Assembly (NCBI GenBank): GCA_035489435.1
Contig: DATHKG010000039.1
From: DATHKG01 sp035489435
GTDB taxonomy: Bacteria; Bacteroidota; Bacteroidia; Chitinophagales; Chitinophagaceae
Length of the DNA stretch: 64,000 nt
Strand: one strand, 5' to 3'
The translations under genes were made by a program, and so were the position numbers. Under the pieces are notes generated by a model. That model saw nothing but the letters and a program-made list of their open reading frames with translations, was not told the DNA's origin and did not search any database. Below, piece by piece: positions 1 through 7,662 of this stretch. Position 1 is the first letter of the stretch, and every line of letters starts with the position of its first letter.

Positions 1-2352
1 AAATATCTGCTCAACATTAACAATCAGCCCACTACTAAAAAAGACGTTGGAATATCATCACTGATCATTGGATGCGGTTACGGTGGACTTTCACTCGAGA
101 ATTCACTCAAAGCAATCATTGACGGTGTTAACAATGCCAATAAAAAAATTAAAATCGTTAACCGTGCGGGTTTGAAATTAGTGAGGCATATTGAATTCAT
201 TGAGCTACTTGAAGACAGGGCCCTCGGCGGTCTCTACTCGCTCAGTAAAATTGAAAGCAAAGAGAATAGTATTTACAATATCAAAATTGCAAATAAGAAG
301 ATAAAGAAGCTGTTTGGTTTCAGAAAACGATTACCAATGAATATTGGTGAAGAGTGGTGGAACAGGATAACTGTTAAACATAAAACAGTTATCATAGGAA
401 CAGAAGAAGTATCAAGTTTAGTTTTTAGTACCTCTACCAGGCGAGCCAGCGAAGAGGAGAAGGAATTGTTTACCAACACAATGCTGATAGATCTTTTTCT
501 CGAACGGGTTTCGACACAAAACAGGTGGACTTCAACATCTGCAAAAGCTTTGTTTGAATTAATGATACCCAATGAGTTTAAAGACCAGCTCAAAAAAAAG
601 GGAAGCATAAACTGGATACTGGATGAGCACACAGCAGCCTATCCCTGGGAACTCTTGCAGGAAAATATTAATGACACCAAACCCCTGTGTATAGGTTCCG
701 GGATGATCCGCCAGTTGTCTACAAGGGATTATGCCTCAAATATACAACGGGTAGCAACCGAGCTGGCGCTTGTAATTGGCGACCCTATGCTTAACGGTTT
801 TGTCAGCCAGTTGGAGGGGGCCAGGGATGAAGCATTGCAGGTTCAGGATCTGTTAAATCAATACGAGTTCCCGAATATTACATTGGTGAATAAAAATGCA
901 TCACAACTAATATTAAATCTTTTCAGCAATGATTTCAAAATCATCCATCTTGCCGGTCATGGAGTTTTCAATCCCAACGAGCCAGGAAAATCGGGAATGG
1001 TTATCGGGAATGATGTTTACCTGACTACTTTTGACATAAAACAACTGAGCACAATCCCGGAATTAGTATTTGTGAATTGTTGTCATCTCGGAAAACATGA
1101 GACGGTCAGCAACAAATATTTCAGGGATAGATTCCGTTTGGCTGCTAATATTGGAACCCAACTCATACAGGCAGGTGTAAAAGTTGTTGTTGCCGCGGGA
1201 TGGGCGGTTAATGATAAGGCAGCCCAGGACTTCGCAAAAATCTTTTATTCAAATATGTTTGCCGGTTACAATTTTGGGGATTCGGTCACTGCTGCGAGAT
1301 CTTTCCTCTATGAAACCTATCCTTCCAATAATACCTGGGGAGCCTATCAATGTTATGGTGATCCATTTTACAAGTTAATAAACCGGACGGCGGAGAAAAA
1401 AGACAATATCCCCGACTACGCAATTGAAGAAGAAGCACTCGTCGATCTTAACAACCTGAAAAACAGTCTTGATACCCGGAACATTACCAGCGACAACGCT
1501 CTTGCAAGATTATACCTGATTTCTAAAGCTGTTTCAATAGCAGAAATTAACACCGGGAGTGTGCTCGAGTTGGAAGCTTCAATATTATTTGAGTTGGGTG
1601 AATATGACCTGGCCGTTGACAAATATGAAATATTAAGGCAGCAGGAAAATGCTACGTTTTCAGTGGCCTCATTGGAAAAGTTATGCAATCTAAGAAGCAA
1701 AAAATGTGTACAGGATTTCAGGTGCAATAAAGAAAAAGAAAAACTACCGCAAATCATGAATGATTTAATCAGCGAGTTAAATCAATTGGTTAAGATCAAC
1801 CGTACTTCTGAAAGACTTAGTTTATTGGGAAGTGCCCACAAAAGACTGGGGCTGATAAGTGATAAAGAAAAAAAAGAAGCAGCCTACAGGAAATCGGTAG
1901 AATATTACCGGGAGGCGTATGCTGTCAGTAAGAAATCATATTCATTAAACAACTGGATAATGATGCAATGCATTTTAGATCTCATCCACCCAAATGATGC
2001 CGTCTTCGATCCTGAAAAACATCTTAAACTGTCAGAGCAGATAAAAAATAATAAATCACAGTTAAGGGTAAGTTATCGCAACATGGATTATTGGGAACTG
2101 CTGGAGGATGTGACTTATGATCTGAGTTTAGTGATGCTGAGCCAGGATACCATCTCAACCGAAAAATGGAATGACTTGTTCAGGAACATTACAAACATCT
2201 GGAATGGTGCCGGATCAAAAGGAAAAAAACTGGCAGAAATTGAGAATATGGAGATCATCTCGGATATGTTGTCACTCGCAGAAGATGAGCGGGCACAGGA
2301 GTTGAAATCGCAGTTTGATAAATTGAGGGAGCGATTACTGATATTGATCTGA
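1..2352 (+). CDS. CHAT-domain protease with C-terminal TPR module (5' truncated by window edge)
   Basis: The reading frame is open from base 1, so the true start lies outside the window; the first internal start-like codon (TTG at 172) is not the gene start. The first ~55 codons contain a GCGYGG segment that resembles the end of a macro-like fold. A CHAT (caspase-like) domain follows at about codons 205-400 and has the expected catalytic pair: His in LAGHG (codon 320, nt 958-960) and Cys in VNCCHLG (second Cys, codon 361, nt 1081-1083). The remainder is helical and TPR-like. It includes a stretch (LLGSAHKR, then Y/N-rich helices, nt ~1825-1970) resembling the TPR-S sensor module also found in the next two relatives downstream. 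CHAT proteins are cysteine proteases, often effectors of bacterial conflict and suicide systems. No signal peptide can be assessed. It ends 25 nt before the convergent neighbour. The domain call is strong; the substrate is unknown. Confidence 0.85.
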   Translation, partial: KYLLNINNQPTTKKDVGISSLIIGCGYGGLSLENSLKAIIDGVNNANKKIKIVNRAGLKLVRHIEFIELLEDRALGGLYSLSKIESKENSIYNIKIANKKIKKLFGFRKRLPMNIGEEWWNRITVKHKTVIIGTEEVSSLVFSTSTRRASEEEKELFTNTMLIDLFLERVSTQNRWTSTSAKALFELMIPNEFKDQLKKKGSINWILDEHTAAYPWELLQENINDTKPLCIGSGMIRQLSTRDYASNIQRVATELALVIGDPMLNGFVSQLEGARDEALQVQDLLNQYEFPNITLVNKNASQLILNLFSNDFKIIHLAGHGVFNPNEPGKSGMVIGNDVYLTTFDIKQLSTIPELVFVNCCHLGKHETVSNKYFRDRFRLAANIGTQLIQAGVKVVVAAGWAVNDKAAQDFAKIFYSNMFAGYNFGDSVTAARSFLYETYPSNNTWGAYQCYGDPFYKLINRTAEKKDNIPDYAIEEEALVDLNNLKNSLDTRNITSDNALARLYLISKAVSIAEINTGSVLELEASILFELGEYDLAVDKYEILRQQENATFSVASLEKLCNLRSKKCVQDFRCNKEKEKLPQIMNDLISELNQLVKINRTSERLSLLGSAHKRLGLISDKEKKEAAYRKSVEYYREAYAVSKKSYSLNNWIMMQCILDLIHPNDAVFDPEKHLKLSEQIKNNKSQLRVSYRNMDYWELLEDVTYDLSLVMLSQDTISTEKWNDLFRNITNIWNGAGSKGKKLAEIENMEIISDMLSLAEDERAQELKSQFDKLRERLLILI

Positions 2353-2377
2353 AATTAATTATCCTCTAAGATATTAA

Positions 2378-3829
2378 TTACTTAGATAGACGCTGATCTG
2401 GCTCTTGCCAGGCCGGGTTCATCAGGTTACCATTTACCAACAACAAATTCCTGAGTTTGTTTATCTGGCCTTCAAAACTTTCCATCATCCAGGGTTTATG
2501 TTCTATGGATTGGGCGAGTTTTTTGCCGTTTTCATATTGCTCAAACATGCCCAGGCCAAAATAAGCTTCGGCCTTGTTGACGGATATCCAAAACTTTTGT
2601 TCTGTATCAAGTGCCTGTTGATTTAAAAACTCTTCATCAGCATTTTTCTCCTGGGATTCCCTGTTTTTACGCTCCTCAATCTTAGCCAGATCTTTGTCGC
2701 ATAGATAAATTACCCTTTCCCTGGCCCGGCTGGCATTAACAAGATCTGCAATCTGCTCTTCTTTAGTAACGCAAAGCGTTGAGTTTGCACGGCAATTCAA
2801 CATATAAGCCAGGTTAATGCCGTTATATCTGTTATTCAACAAAAAATATCCTCTTTGATAAAATAAAATCGCGTTACTGAGATGTTCTTCGTTACCGCTG
2901 ATATCATACCATTTTTTTTCTATGGCTCCTGCTATAGTCACCGTCTCCGGATCATTGGTGTGAGCTAAATCGAGGTGTACCAATAGTTGAAGGGCTTTCT
3001 GCAAAGCGGAGACAGGATCCGGTTCTTCGGATTTATAAACCGCGAGTGCGAGCCTGTGTATTACATAATCATACCCCGATGATATATTAGAGGACTCCCC
3101 TTTCCCAATATTGTGCGCAGATTCAAACAATACTTTTGCACGGGGATAGTCTTTTTGATCGAGCGCTTCTTCACCTTTTTCGATCAGCAGGGACAAAGTT
3201 TCATCCCTGGGTTTATCTCTTGTCTCGCCCGTTCCGGAAGCCGACACTTGTGTTTCCTTTGATCTTCTTTCACTTTGCACAGCTTTTTCTATCTCCTCCT
3301 CGAGCCTTGGTGGCGTTAGGCCATTTAAAAATGTGTAAACAGGACTATCAGCCGACTCACGGTCTAATACAGTTTGTAAAATTTCTCCCAACAATTTTCG
3401 GAACCTTTCTACTTCTTCGTACTCGATCCCTTCACCCAGGTGAGTATAGGGTGTAATATTAATATGATTTAGATCAAAAGGATATGCAAGTTTATCTTCT
3501 GAAATTACGATCGTGGTCCTGGGTCTGAGCGCATGTCTTATACCCAGTTCATAGAATGTATTCATATTTGCTGTTGACAGGTCGGCAATTACAACGTCTG
3601 CCTTTAATAGCTCCTGGTACATTGGAACATCGATCGCGCCCGAATGCCTGATCTCGTCTGCACGAATACATATCAGTCCTTTTTGTTCAACCACCGGCTT
3701 TATTAGTAGTCTGTATGATTTATTGAGATCAAGTTTACGCCCGGTAGCATAATCGGTTTTTGTACCAAAACCCATAACAACAAAACACCGCTTTCTTTGA
3801 GAAGAATCATTGGAAGTACTTACTGCCAT
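2378..3829 (-). CDS. DRHyd-type nucleotide-processing-like domain + TPR (TPR-S/DUF4071-like) protein
   Basis: This 483-residue protein is cytoplasmic: it has no signal or membrane segment. Residues ~13-165 form a Rossmann-like domain opening with CFVVMGFG and containing ADLSTANMNTFYELGIRHA (82-100). That is the pattern of the nucleoside 2-deoxyribosyltransferase/DRHyd superfamily, in which the Glu (here E94) is the catalytic residue. After a charged linker (~185-215) come helical TPR-like repeats to the C-terminus, including the Y..GY...N-RYNGINLAYM pattern of the TPR-S module. Such proteins are known from comparative genomics of bacterial conflict systems, where the head is thought to act on a nucleotide or NAD-like substrate. 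The gene is convergent with the CHAT gene and divergent from the lipoprotein gene. The domain assignment is from motif recognition; the reaction is unproven. Confidence 0.75.
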   Translation of the reverse strand: MAVSTSNDSSQRKRCFVVMGFGTKTDYATGRKLDLNKSYRLLIKPVVEQKGLICIRADEIRHSGAIDVPMYQELLKADVVIADLSTANMNTFYELGIRHALRPRTTIVISEDKLAYPFDLNHINITPYTHLGEGIEYEEVERFRKLLGEILQTVLDRESADSPVYTFLNGLTPPRLEEEIEKAVQSERRSKETQVSASGTGETRDKPRDETLSLLIEKGEEALDQKDYPRAKVLFESAHNIGKGESSNISSGYDYVIHRLALAVYKSEEPDPVSALQKALQLLVHLDLAHTNDPETVTIAGAIEKKWYDISGNEEHLSNAILFYQRGYFLLNNRYNGINLAYMLNCRANSTLCVTKEEQIADLVNASRARERVIYLCDKDLAKIEERKNRESQEKNADEEFLNQQALDTEQKFWISVNKAEAYFGLGMFEQYENGKKLAQSIEHKPWMMESFEGQINKLRNLLLVNGNLMNPAWQEPDQRLSK

Positions 3830-4201
3830 AATAAAACAATTAGAAGCTGCAAGGAACTGACTTGATTAAAGTTAAATTTTATAATCACTCCATCGATGTA
3901 TACAGACAGAAATTTTGAATAATTCTTTCGATATTATCCTTCCTGGAACAACCCGCAAAACAGTTTCCGGAGCGATGGCAAACAAATCTTATTAATTCCT
4001 GTTTGAAACCAGGAACCATGTATGCTGTTCTGTAAATTTGTATTATGTTTCTTTAAACAACGTTTTCCGTTTGTTTATATGAAACAAATATCTTTATACC
4101 GGCGATCTTTTTATAACCAGGTAGGCAAGTTGAGTTTTTGTACCCTTTCAATCAGTACGGCCCTTACAGCTTTTCTACCTTTTAATAATCATACCTGTTT
4201 T
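3830..4201. other. Divergent intergenic region with candidate promoter
   Basis: This 372-nt stretch separates the divergent DRHyd/TPR gene and the lipoprotein gene. TAAATTTG at 4033-4040 fits the Bacteroidota -7 consensus TAnnTTTG on the plus strand. A TTTG at 4002-4005 is further upstream than the usual -33 spacing, so the promoter call is weak. An in-frame ATG at 4022 would extend the downstream gene by 60 codons, but it gives an unconvincing N-terminus and would place the candidate -7 box inside the coding region. No RNA gene is recognised. Confidence 0.35.
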
Positions 4202-5260
4202 ATGAGATTAACAAAATTGTTGCTGGTCGCGTTTATCCTCATGGAATGCTTAGCCTGCAAATCAAGCAACGAAATGGACAACAAGAAAAATGAAAATATT
4301 ATCAAAGAATTGTCGGTGATTGATTCCTTGCTAAGAGATCAGGAGTTTGCATATCTCATGGCAGCCAACCTTGATTCGGCATATTATATTGGAGTCGGTG
4401 AAAACCCGCAGGAATTTATCAGTGCGAAGGATGATACCAGCTTTTTTTTTATTTCTGAAAAAGACGAGATGATTGCTACCAATATAGCAGGATTCTATGC
4501 CCTGGAGTGCGGGATAGGTTTTATCAGTGCAACTTCGAACAGACCATTCACTTCAGTATTGCAGGCAATGCTGGAGGGCAAAATAGATTCTGCTGAGATA
4601 CTTATACTGAATCGTTTTGCAAACGCAACCTGGAAAGCAAGCCAGCCTTTCAGAGGATTCGAGAGAATTAAGCGCCCGATTTTTATGATCGCAAATTTTC
4701 TTCCGGAAGACGAGATTAAAAAAGATTATCACCAGGTTGAAATCGCAGGAAGAAAATTGTGGGAAACAATGAAGTCAGTTGCAGACAGTTCGAACCATGT
4801 TCAGATGCAAAAGTTGCGATCGTTGTTACAGGATACGGCCTATGCTTTTGAGATGGCCACATATATCGATTCGTCTTATGCTGCGACCCAGGGACAAAAG
4901 CAAAATCCCAATGACTGGGGTGATTCTACGATCCGTAAAAGCACAATGAGCCAAAAGATTGCCGGAAGTATTGCTGGTTTTTATGCCCTGGAATGCGGGC
5001 TAAACTATTTTGTAAAAACCAGCGATAGATTGCCTTCAGAAATGCTTAAAGCCTTAATAAACGATTCATTAAACCAGGAAGAATTGCAGGTCTTTGCGCG
5101 GTTTGCAAATGCCACCTGGAAAGCCGGCCAGCCCTTTAAAGGATTATCCAGGATCAAAAGGCAGACATTTACTCCTTTCTATTTTCTTACAAAAGCTGAT
5201 ATCGATAAGGATCTTGTTCAAATTAAGGCCGCGGCTAAAATGCTTTTACAATATTTATAA
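4202..5260 (+). CDS. Putative lipoprotein with tandemly duplicated domain, function unknown
   Basis: The start at 4202 gives a 352-residue product beginning MRLTKLLLVAFILMECLAC. This is a lipoprotein-type signal with Cys19 as the lipidation residue, so I prefer it to the upstream in-frame ATGs (4022 and 4079). The mature part consists of two related halves. Each has a helix with DSxY (about residues 45-62 and 208-225), then IAGFYALECG (~95-106 and ~257-268), then RFANATWKAxQPFxG (~138-154 and ~299-315). The repeat offset is about 161 residues. The Cys in ALECG and the Trp in ATWKA are present in both copies. I do not recognise the family. It sits between two genes encoding DRHyd/TPR proteins and faces the second convergently. 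Confidence 0.7.
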   Translation: MRLTKLLLVAFILMECLACKSSNEMDNKKNENIIKELSVIDSLLRDQEFAYLMAANLDSAYYIGVGENPQEFISAKDDTSFFFISEKDEMIATNIAGFYALECGIGFISATSNRPFTSVLQAMLEGKIDSAEILILNRFANATWKASQPFRGFERIKRPIFMIANFLPEDEIKKDYHQVEIAGRKLWETMKSVADSSNHVQMQKLRSLLQDTAYAFEMATYIDSSYAATQGQKQNPNDWGDSTIRKSTMSQKIAGSIAGFYALECGLNYFVKTSDRLPSEMLKALINDSLNQEELQVFARFANATWKAGQPFKGLSRIKRQTFTPFYFLTKADIDKDLVQIKAAAKMLLQYL

Positions 5261-5328
5261 TAATCCGGAGTCACTATGAATGCCCCATCTGTTAATGCTA
5301 TTCGTATTATGCTTATGCCTTCAAGTCA

Positions 5329-6687
5329 TTAATGTTTTAACTCCTTGATCGCGTTCAACAACTTCTGAAGATCATCTGCAATCGCAGGATCTTTATGCAA
5401 TTGAATAGCCAATTCCAGATCCCCGACAACGGCGTCTCTTTTAAATGGCTGTATCCCGGTATCTGACATTTCATTGTATAGCTCGGTTGCCTTTTCTACA
5501 TTTCCCGAATCAAAAGCAGCTGCAAGATATGTGGGCAACAACCACTCATTAGAAGGATCAAGTTTGCGGGCCCTCTCACAAGCAATTAAGGTAACGGTAG
5601 CGGCGGCTTTTGCTTTTTCAAAATCACCAGGCCGGTTACGGGTCTGATAGAGTCTGGAAAGGTTACTGGATGGATAAAAATCATTGAGATCAAGTCTCAT
5701 ACCCTGGTCATAAGCATTTATTGCTTTATTAAGATGGGCAGAATCTTTTGAGTCCTTATATAATTTTTTATATCTGCCGCCGATAAGACCCTGCCGTTCC
5801 GAAGTATCCCCGAAACGTTTTACAAGATCCTCTAAAACTGCAATCGCCTGGAGATGATCACCGGATTTCGATCTTGCCAGGCTCCGTTGCTCTTGTACAA
5901 CCGGTGCACTTTTCAAAGGCTCAGACAAGGTATCAATAAAGGTTACCAGGTTTTCCCAATCAGCATTGTCCCTGAGCAGATAAATTATTTCCATGCTGAT
6001 CAAGGGCATAATTGCAGTTAGCTTTTTATACTTATCAATCAGCTGCTGTGTAGATGCAGCTCTTTTATCTTGTGCCATCAAACGAATATTCTTCAACTCT
6101 GCAGAGAATACCGAAAGATCATCCATCTGTTTTCTAAATGCTTCAATATTTTCAATTTTTACCTGGCCGGGATAACCTGGAAGACATTCATAAACCGGCG
6201 AAGTACCATTGATCATGGGAATCACTCCTATTTTTAATGTGTCTCTTGCCAAACTCGCGGTATTGTCGCTGATAGTTCCTTCACTCAGCGGATACCTTAC
6301 CTGGGCTATCTGGTTCAGATCAAAATTTTGTTTTGACCAATCTGCACTGATGAGCACACAGCCGGTATTTTTTGCCGCATGCCTTACACCTATTTCGTAA
6401 TAAACATTTGCATTGGAAGTAGTTACCTCGGCAATTACAAGATCAGATAAAGCCAGGCGTTCAATCATTTTCTTTATAATCAAAGCGCCAAGATCCTGGT
6501 CTGCACGGATTGCCAGGTAACCAAGATCATCCTCAATAAGTGGTCGAAAAGTCTTTTCCCATAACTCGTCATAATTTATTGTGGCTGGATTGCCTGGCAC
6601 ATCTGTCATGGTAGGCTTGGTGCCATAAGGCATAATCATGAAGCAAACGGGCTTCAGAGAAGGTTGCGATGTATCGTTATGGGGCAT
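5329..6687 (-). CDS. Second DRHyd-type + TPR-S-like protein
   Basis: This 452-residue cytoplasmic protein is a divergent relative of the 2378-3829 product. The N-terminal domain opens with PVCFMIMPYGTKP and carries AEVTTSNANVYYEIGVRHA (86-104). This matches the deoxyribosyltransferase-like catalytic block with Glu98 conserved, although the usual Asp of the D-L-[ST] step is Glu87. From ~200 onward it is helical. A TPR-S-like block, with RQGLIGGRYKKLYKD (~295-310) followed by Y..GM-LDLNDFYPSSNLSRLY, is the signature of the sensor repeats in this family. It is convergent with the lipoprotein gene (68 nt apart). The two related genes differ too much to be a recent duplication, which suggests specialised paralogues. 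A nucleotide-linked substrate is likely but unproven. Confidence 0.75.
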   Translation of the reverse strand: MPHNDTSQPSLKPVCFMIMPYGTKPTMTDVPGNPATINYDELWEKTFRPLIEDDLGYLAIRADQDLGALIIKKMIERLALSDLVIAEVTTSNANVYYEIGVRHAAKNTGCVLISADWSKQNFDLNQIAQVRYPLSEGTISDNTASLARDTLKIGVIPMINGTSPVYECLPGYPGQVKIENIEAFRKQMDDLSVFSAELKNIRLMAQDKRAASTQQLIDKYKKLTAIMPLISMEIIYLLRDNADWENLVTFIDTLSEPLKSAPVVQEQRSLARSKSGDHLQAIAVLEDLVKRFGDTSERQGLIGGRYKKLYKDSKDSAHLNKAINAYDQGMRLDLNDFYPSSNLSRLYQTRNRPGDFEKAKAAATVTLIACERARKLDPSNEWLLPTYLAAAFDSGNVEKATELYNEMSDTGIQPFKRDAVVGDLELAIQLHKDPAIADDLQKLLNAIKELKH

Positions 6688-7183
6688 AGGTTTAGGCTTT
6701 AGGCCTCTTTAAGTAAGTTAAGAAATTTGACTGTATTTAATTCATATCGATTAGGAATTTAAGAGGCGAAAAAATATCTCGATATAGATTTGATAATGCT
6801 ACTAAGTTTCCGATTAGTGATATAATTATCACTTCCTACCTTCCTTATATTCTGTAAATCAACCTCCAAATGTGATACCCGAATCTTTTGTCAAGATCTC
6901 GAAAAGTGTTAATGATGGGTCGGGGAAGCTTACTACCAGATTTACGTTTATAGAGTTCTTACTATCGTTCATAGATTAACTCTAAGTACAGGCTCATGCC
7001 GACCCCATCTTTGATACGACAAAGATTCAAGCAAAAATAGGTCAGTCGCTTAGCAAAATCAATTAACCGCGGAATTGAACAAAACAGGTGACCCCAATCT
7101 CGCTCGGTCAATGCGCAGTATCGTTTGCAAATAAATGCAGGCGATGAATAGTCACTAAATGTAAACCTTCAAAATCAAACAAG
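6688..7183. other. Long intergenic region, no gene seen
   Basis: This is a 496-nt gap between the divergent DRHyd/TPR gene and the small secreted-protein gene. Both promoters must lie here. I found no convincing coding frame. The most structured part is the nested inverted repeat at 6914-7009, listed separately. A TATCGTTTG at about 7111-7119 resembles the Bacteroidota -7 element but has one extra spacer base. Confidence 0.4.
6914..7009. other. Nested imperfect inverted repeat (possible structured RNA or ssDNA hairpin)
   Basis: The outer arms GATGGGTCGG (6914-6923) and CCGACCCCATC (6999-7009) pair with a single bulged C. Inside them TAGAGTT (6951-6957) and AACTCTA (6978-6984) pair perfectly. 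The result is a two-tier hairpin of about 96 nt in a non-coding gap, upstream of the secreted-protein and pore-former genes. It lacks the GTTRRRY/RYYYAAC boxes of integron attC sites and has no T-tract, so it is not an obvious terminator. Its function is unknown. Confidence 0.35.
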
Positions 7184-7576
7184 ATGAAAAAGTCAATTTT
7201 AATTATCCCGAAAATCGTTGCAATGCTGATAGCAATAATGTCATTCGGACAAGTGCCGTCACAACAAGAAAGTTTTAATGGCATTTACACAGGAATCGTC
7301 CTGGGAGAACTTCATATTATGCAATTAACAAATAATAATGGAACTGTTACAGGTACAGTTTATAAGGATGAGCCAGATCCAATTGTCGCCACCTTATATG
7401 GTAAAACCAATGGGATCAATCGGATGTCAGGCGTTCAGGAGGCATTGTTCATCCTTATTGAATTTGTTGCAATAGAGCATAACAACACAATTACGCTAGA
7501 GATAGTAGGGCATCCTTGGGTTGATCTGTACTCTCGTGACGAACTCACCTCTCAATTCAAAAAGGTAATGAGGTAA
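7184..7576 (+). CDS. Small secreted protein of unknown function
   Basis: The 130-residue product starts MKKSILIIPKIVAMLIAIMSFGQ, a Sec signal peptide probably cleaved around residues 22-27. The ~105-residue mature part begins with a Gly/Thr-rich beta pattern (NGIYTGIVLG, then NNNGTVTGTVY). This recalls short lipocalin-like or beta-sandwich secreted proteins of Bacteroidota, but I cannot name a family. It lies 86 nt upstream of the CDC-like pore-former gene on the same strand, so the two may share a transcript. No lipobox or membrane segment is visible beyond the signal. Confidence 0.6.
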   Translation: MKKSILIIPKIVAMLIAIMSFGQVPSQQESFNGIYTGIVLGELHIMQLTNNNGTVTGTVYKDEPDPIVATLYGKTNGINRMSGVQEALFILIEFVAIEHNNTITLEIVGHPWVDLYSRDELTSQFKKVMR

Positions 7577-7662
7577 GCTACTAAAATCAAAGATAAAGAT
7601 CAGTCTTACTAATTAACTCCCTTCATTCGAAACAACATCTTCAATAATTAAAAATTAAATTT

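Noticed and set aside
4022..4201. Extended N-terminus of the duplicated-domain lipoprotein starting at the ATG at 4022
   Set aside because: The 60 extra residues give no signal pattern and would bury the lipoprotein signal beginning at 4202.
6914..7009. Integron attC site
   Set aside because: The hairpin arms lack the GTTRRRY and RYYYAAC core boxes, and there is no integrase or cassette array in the window.
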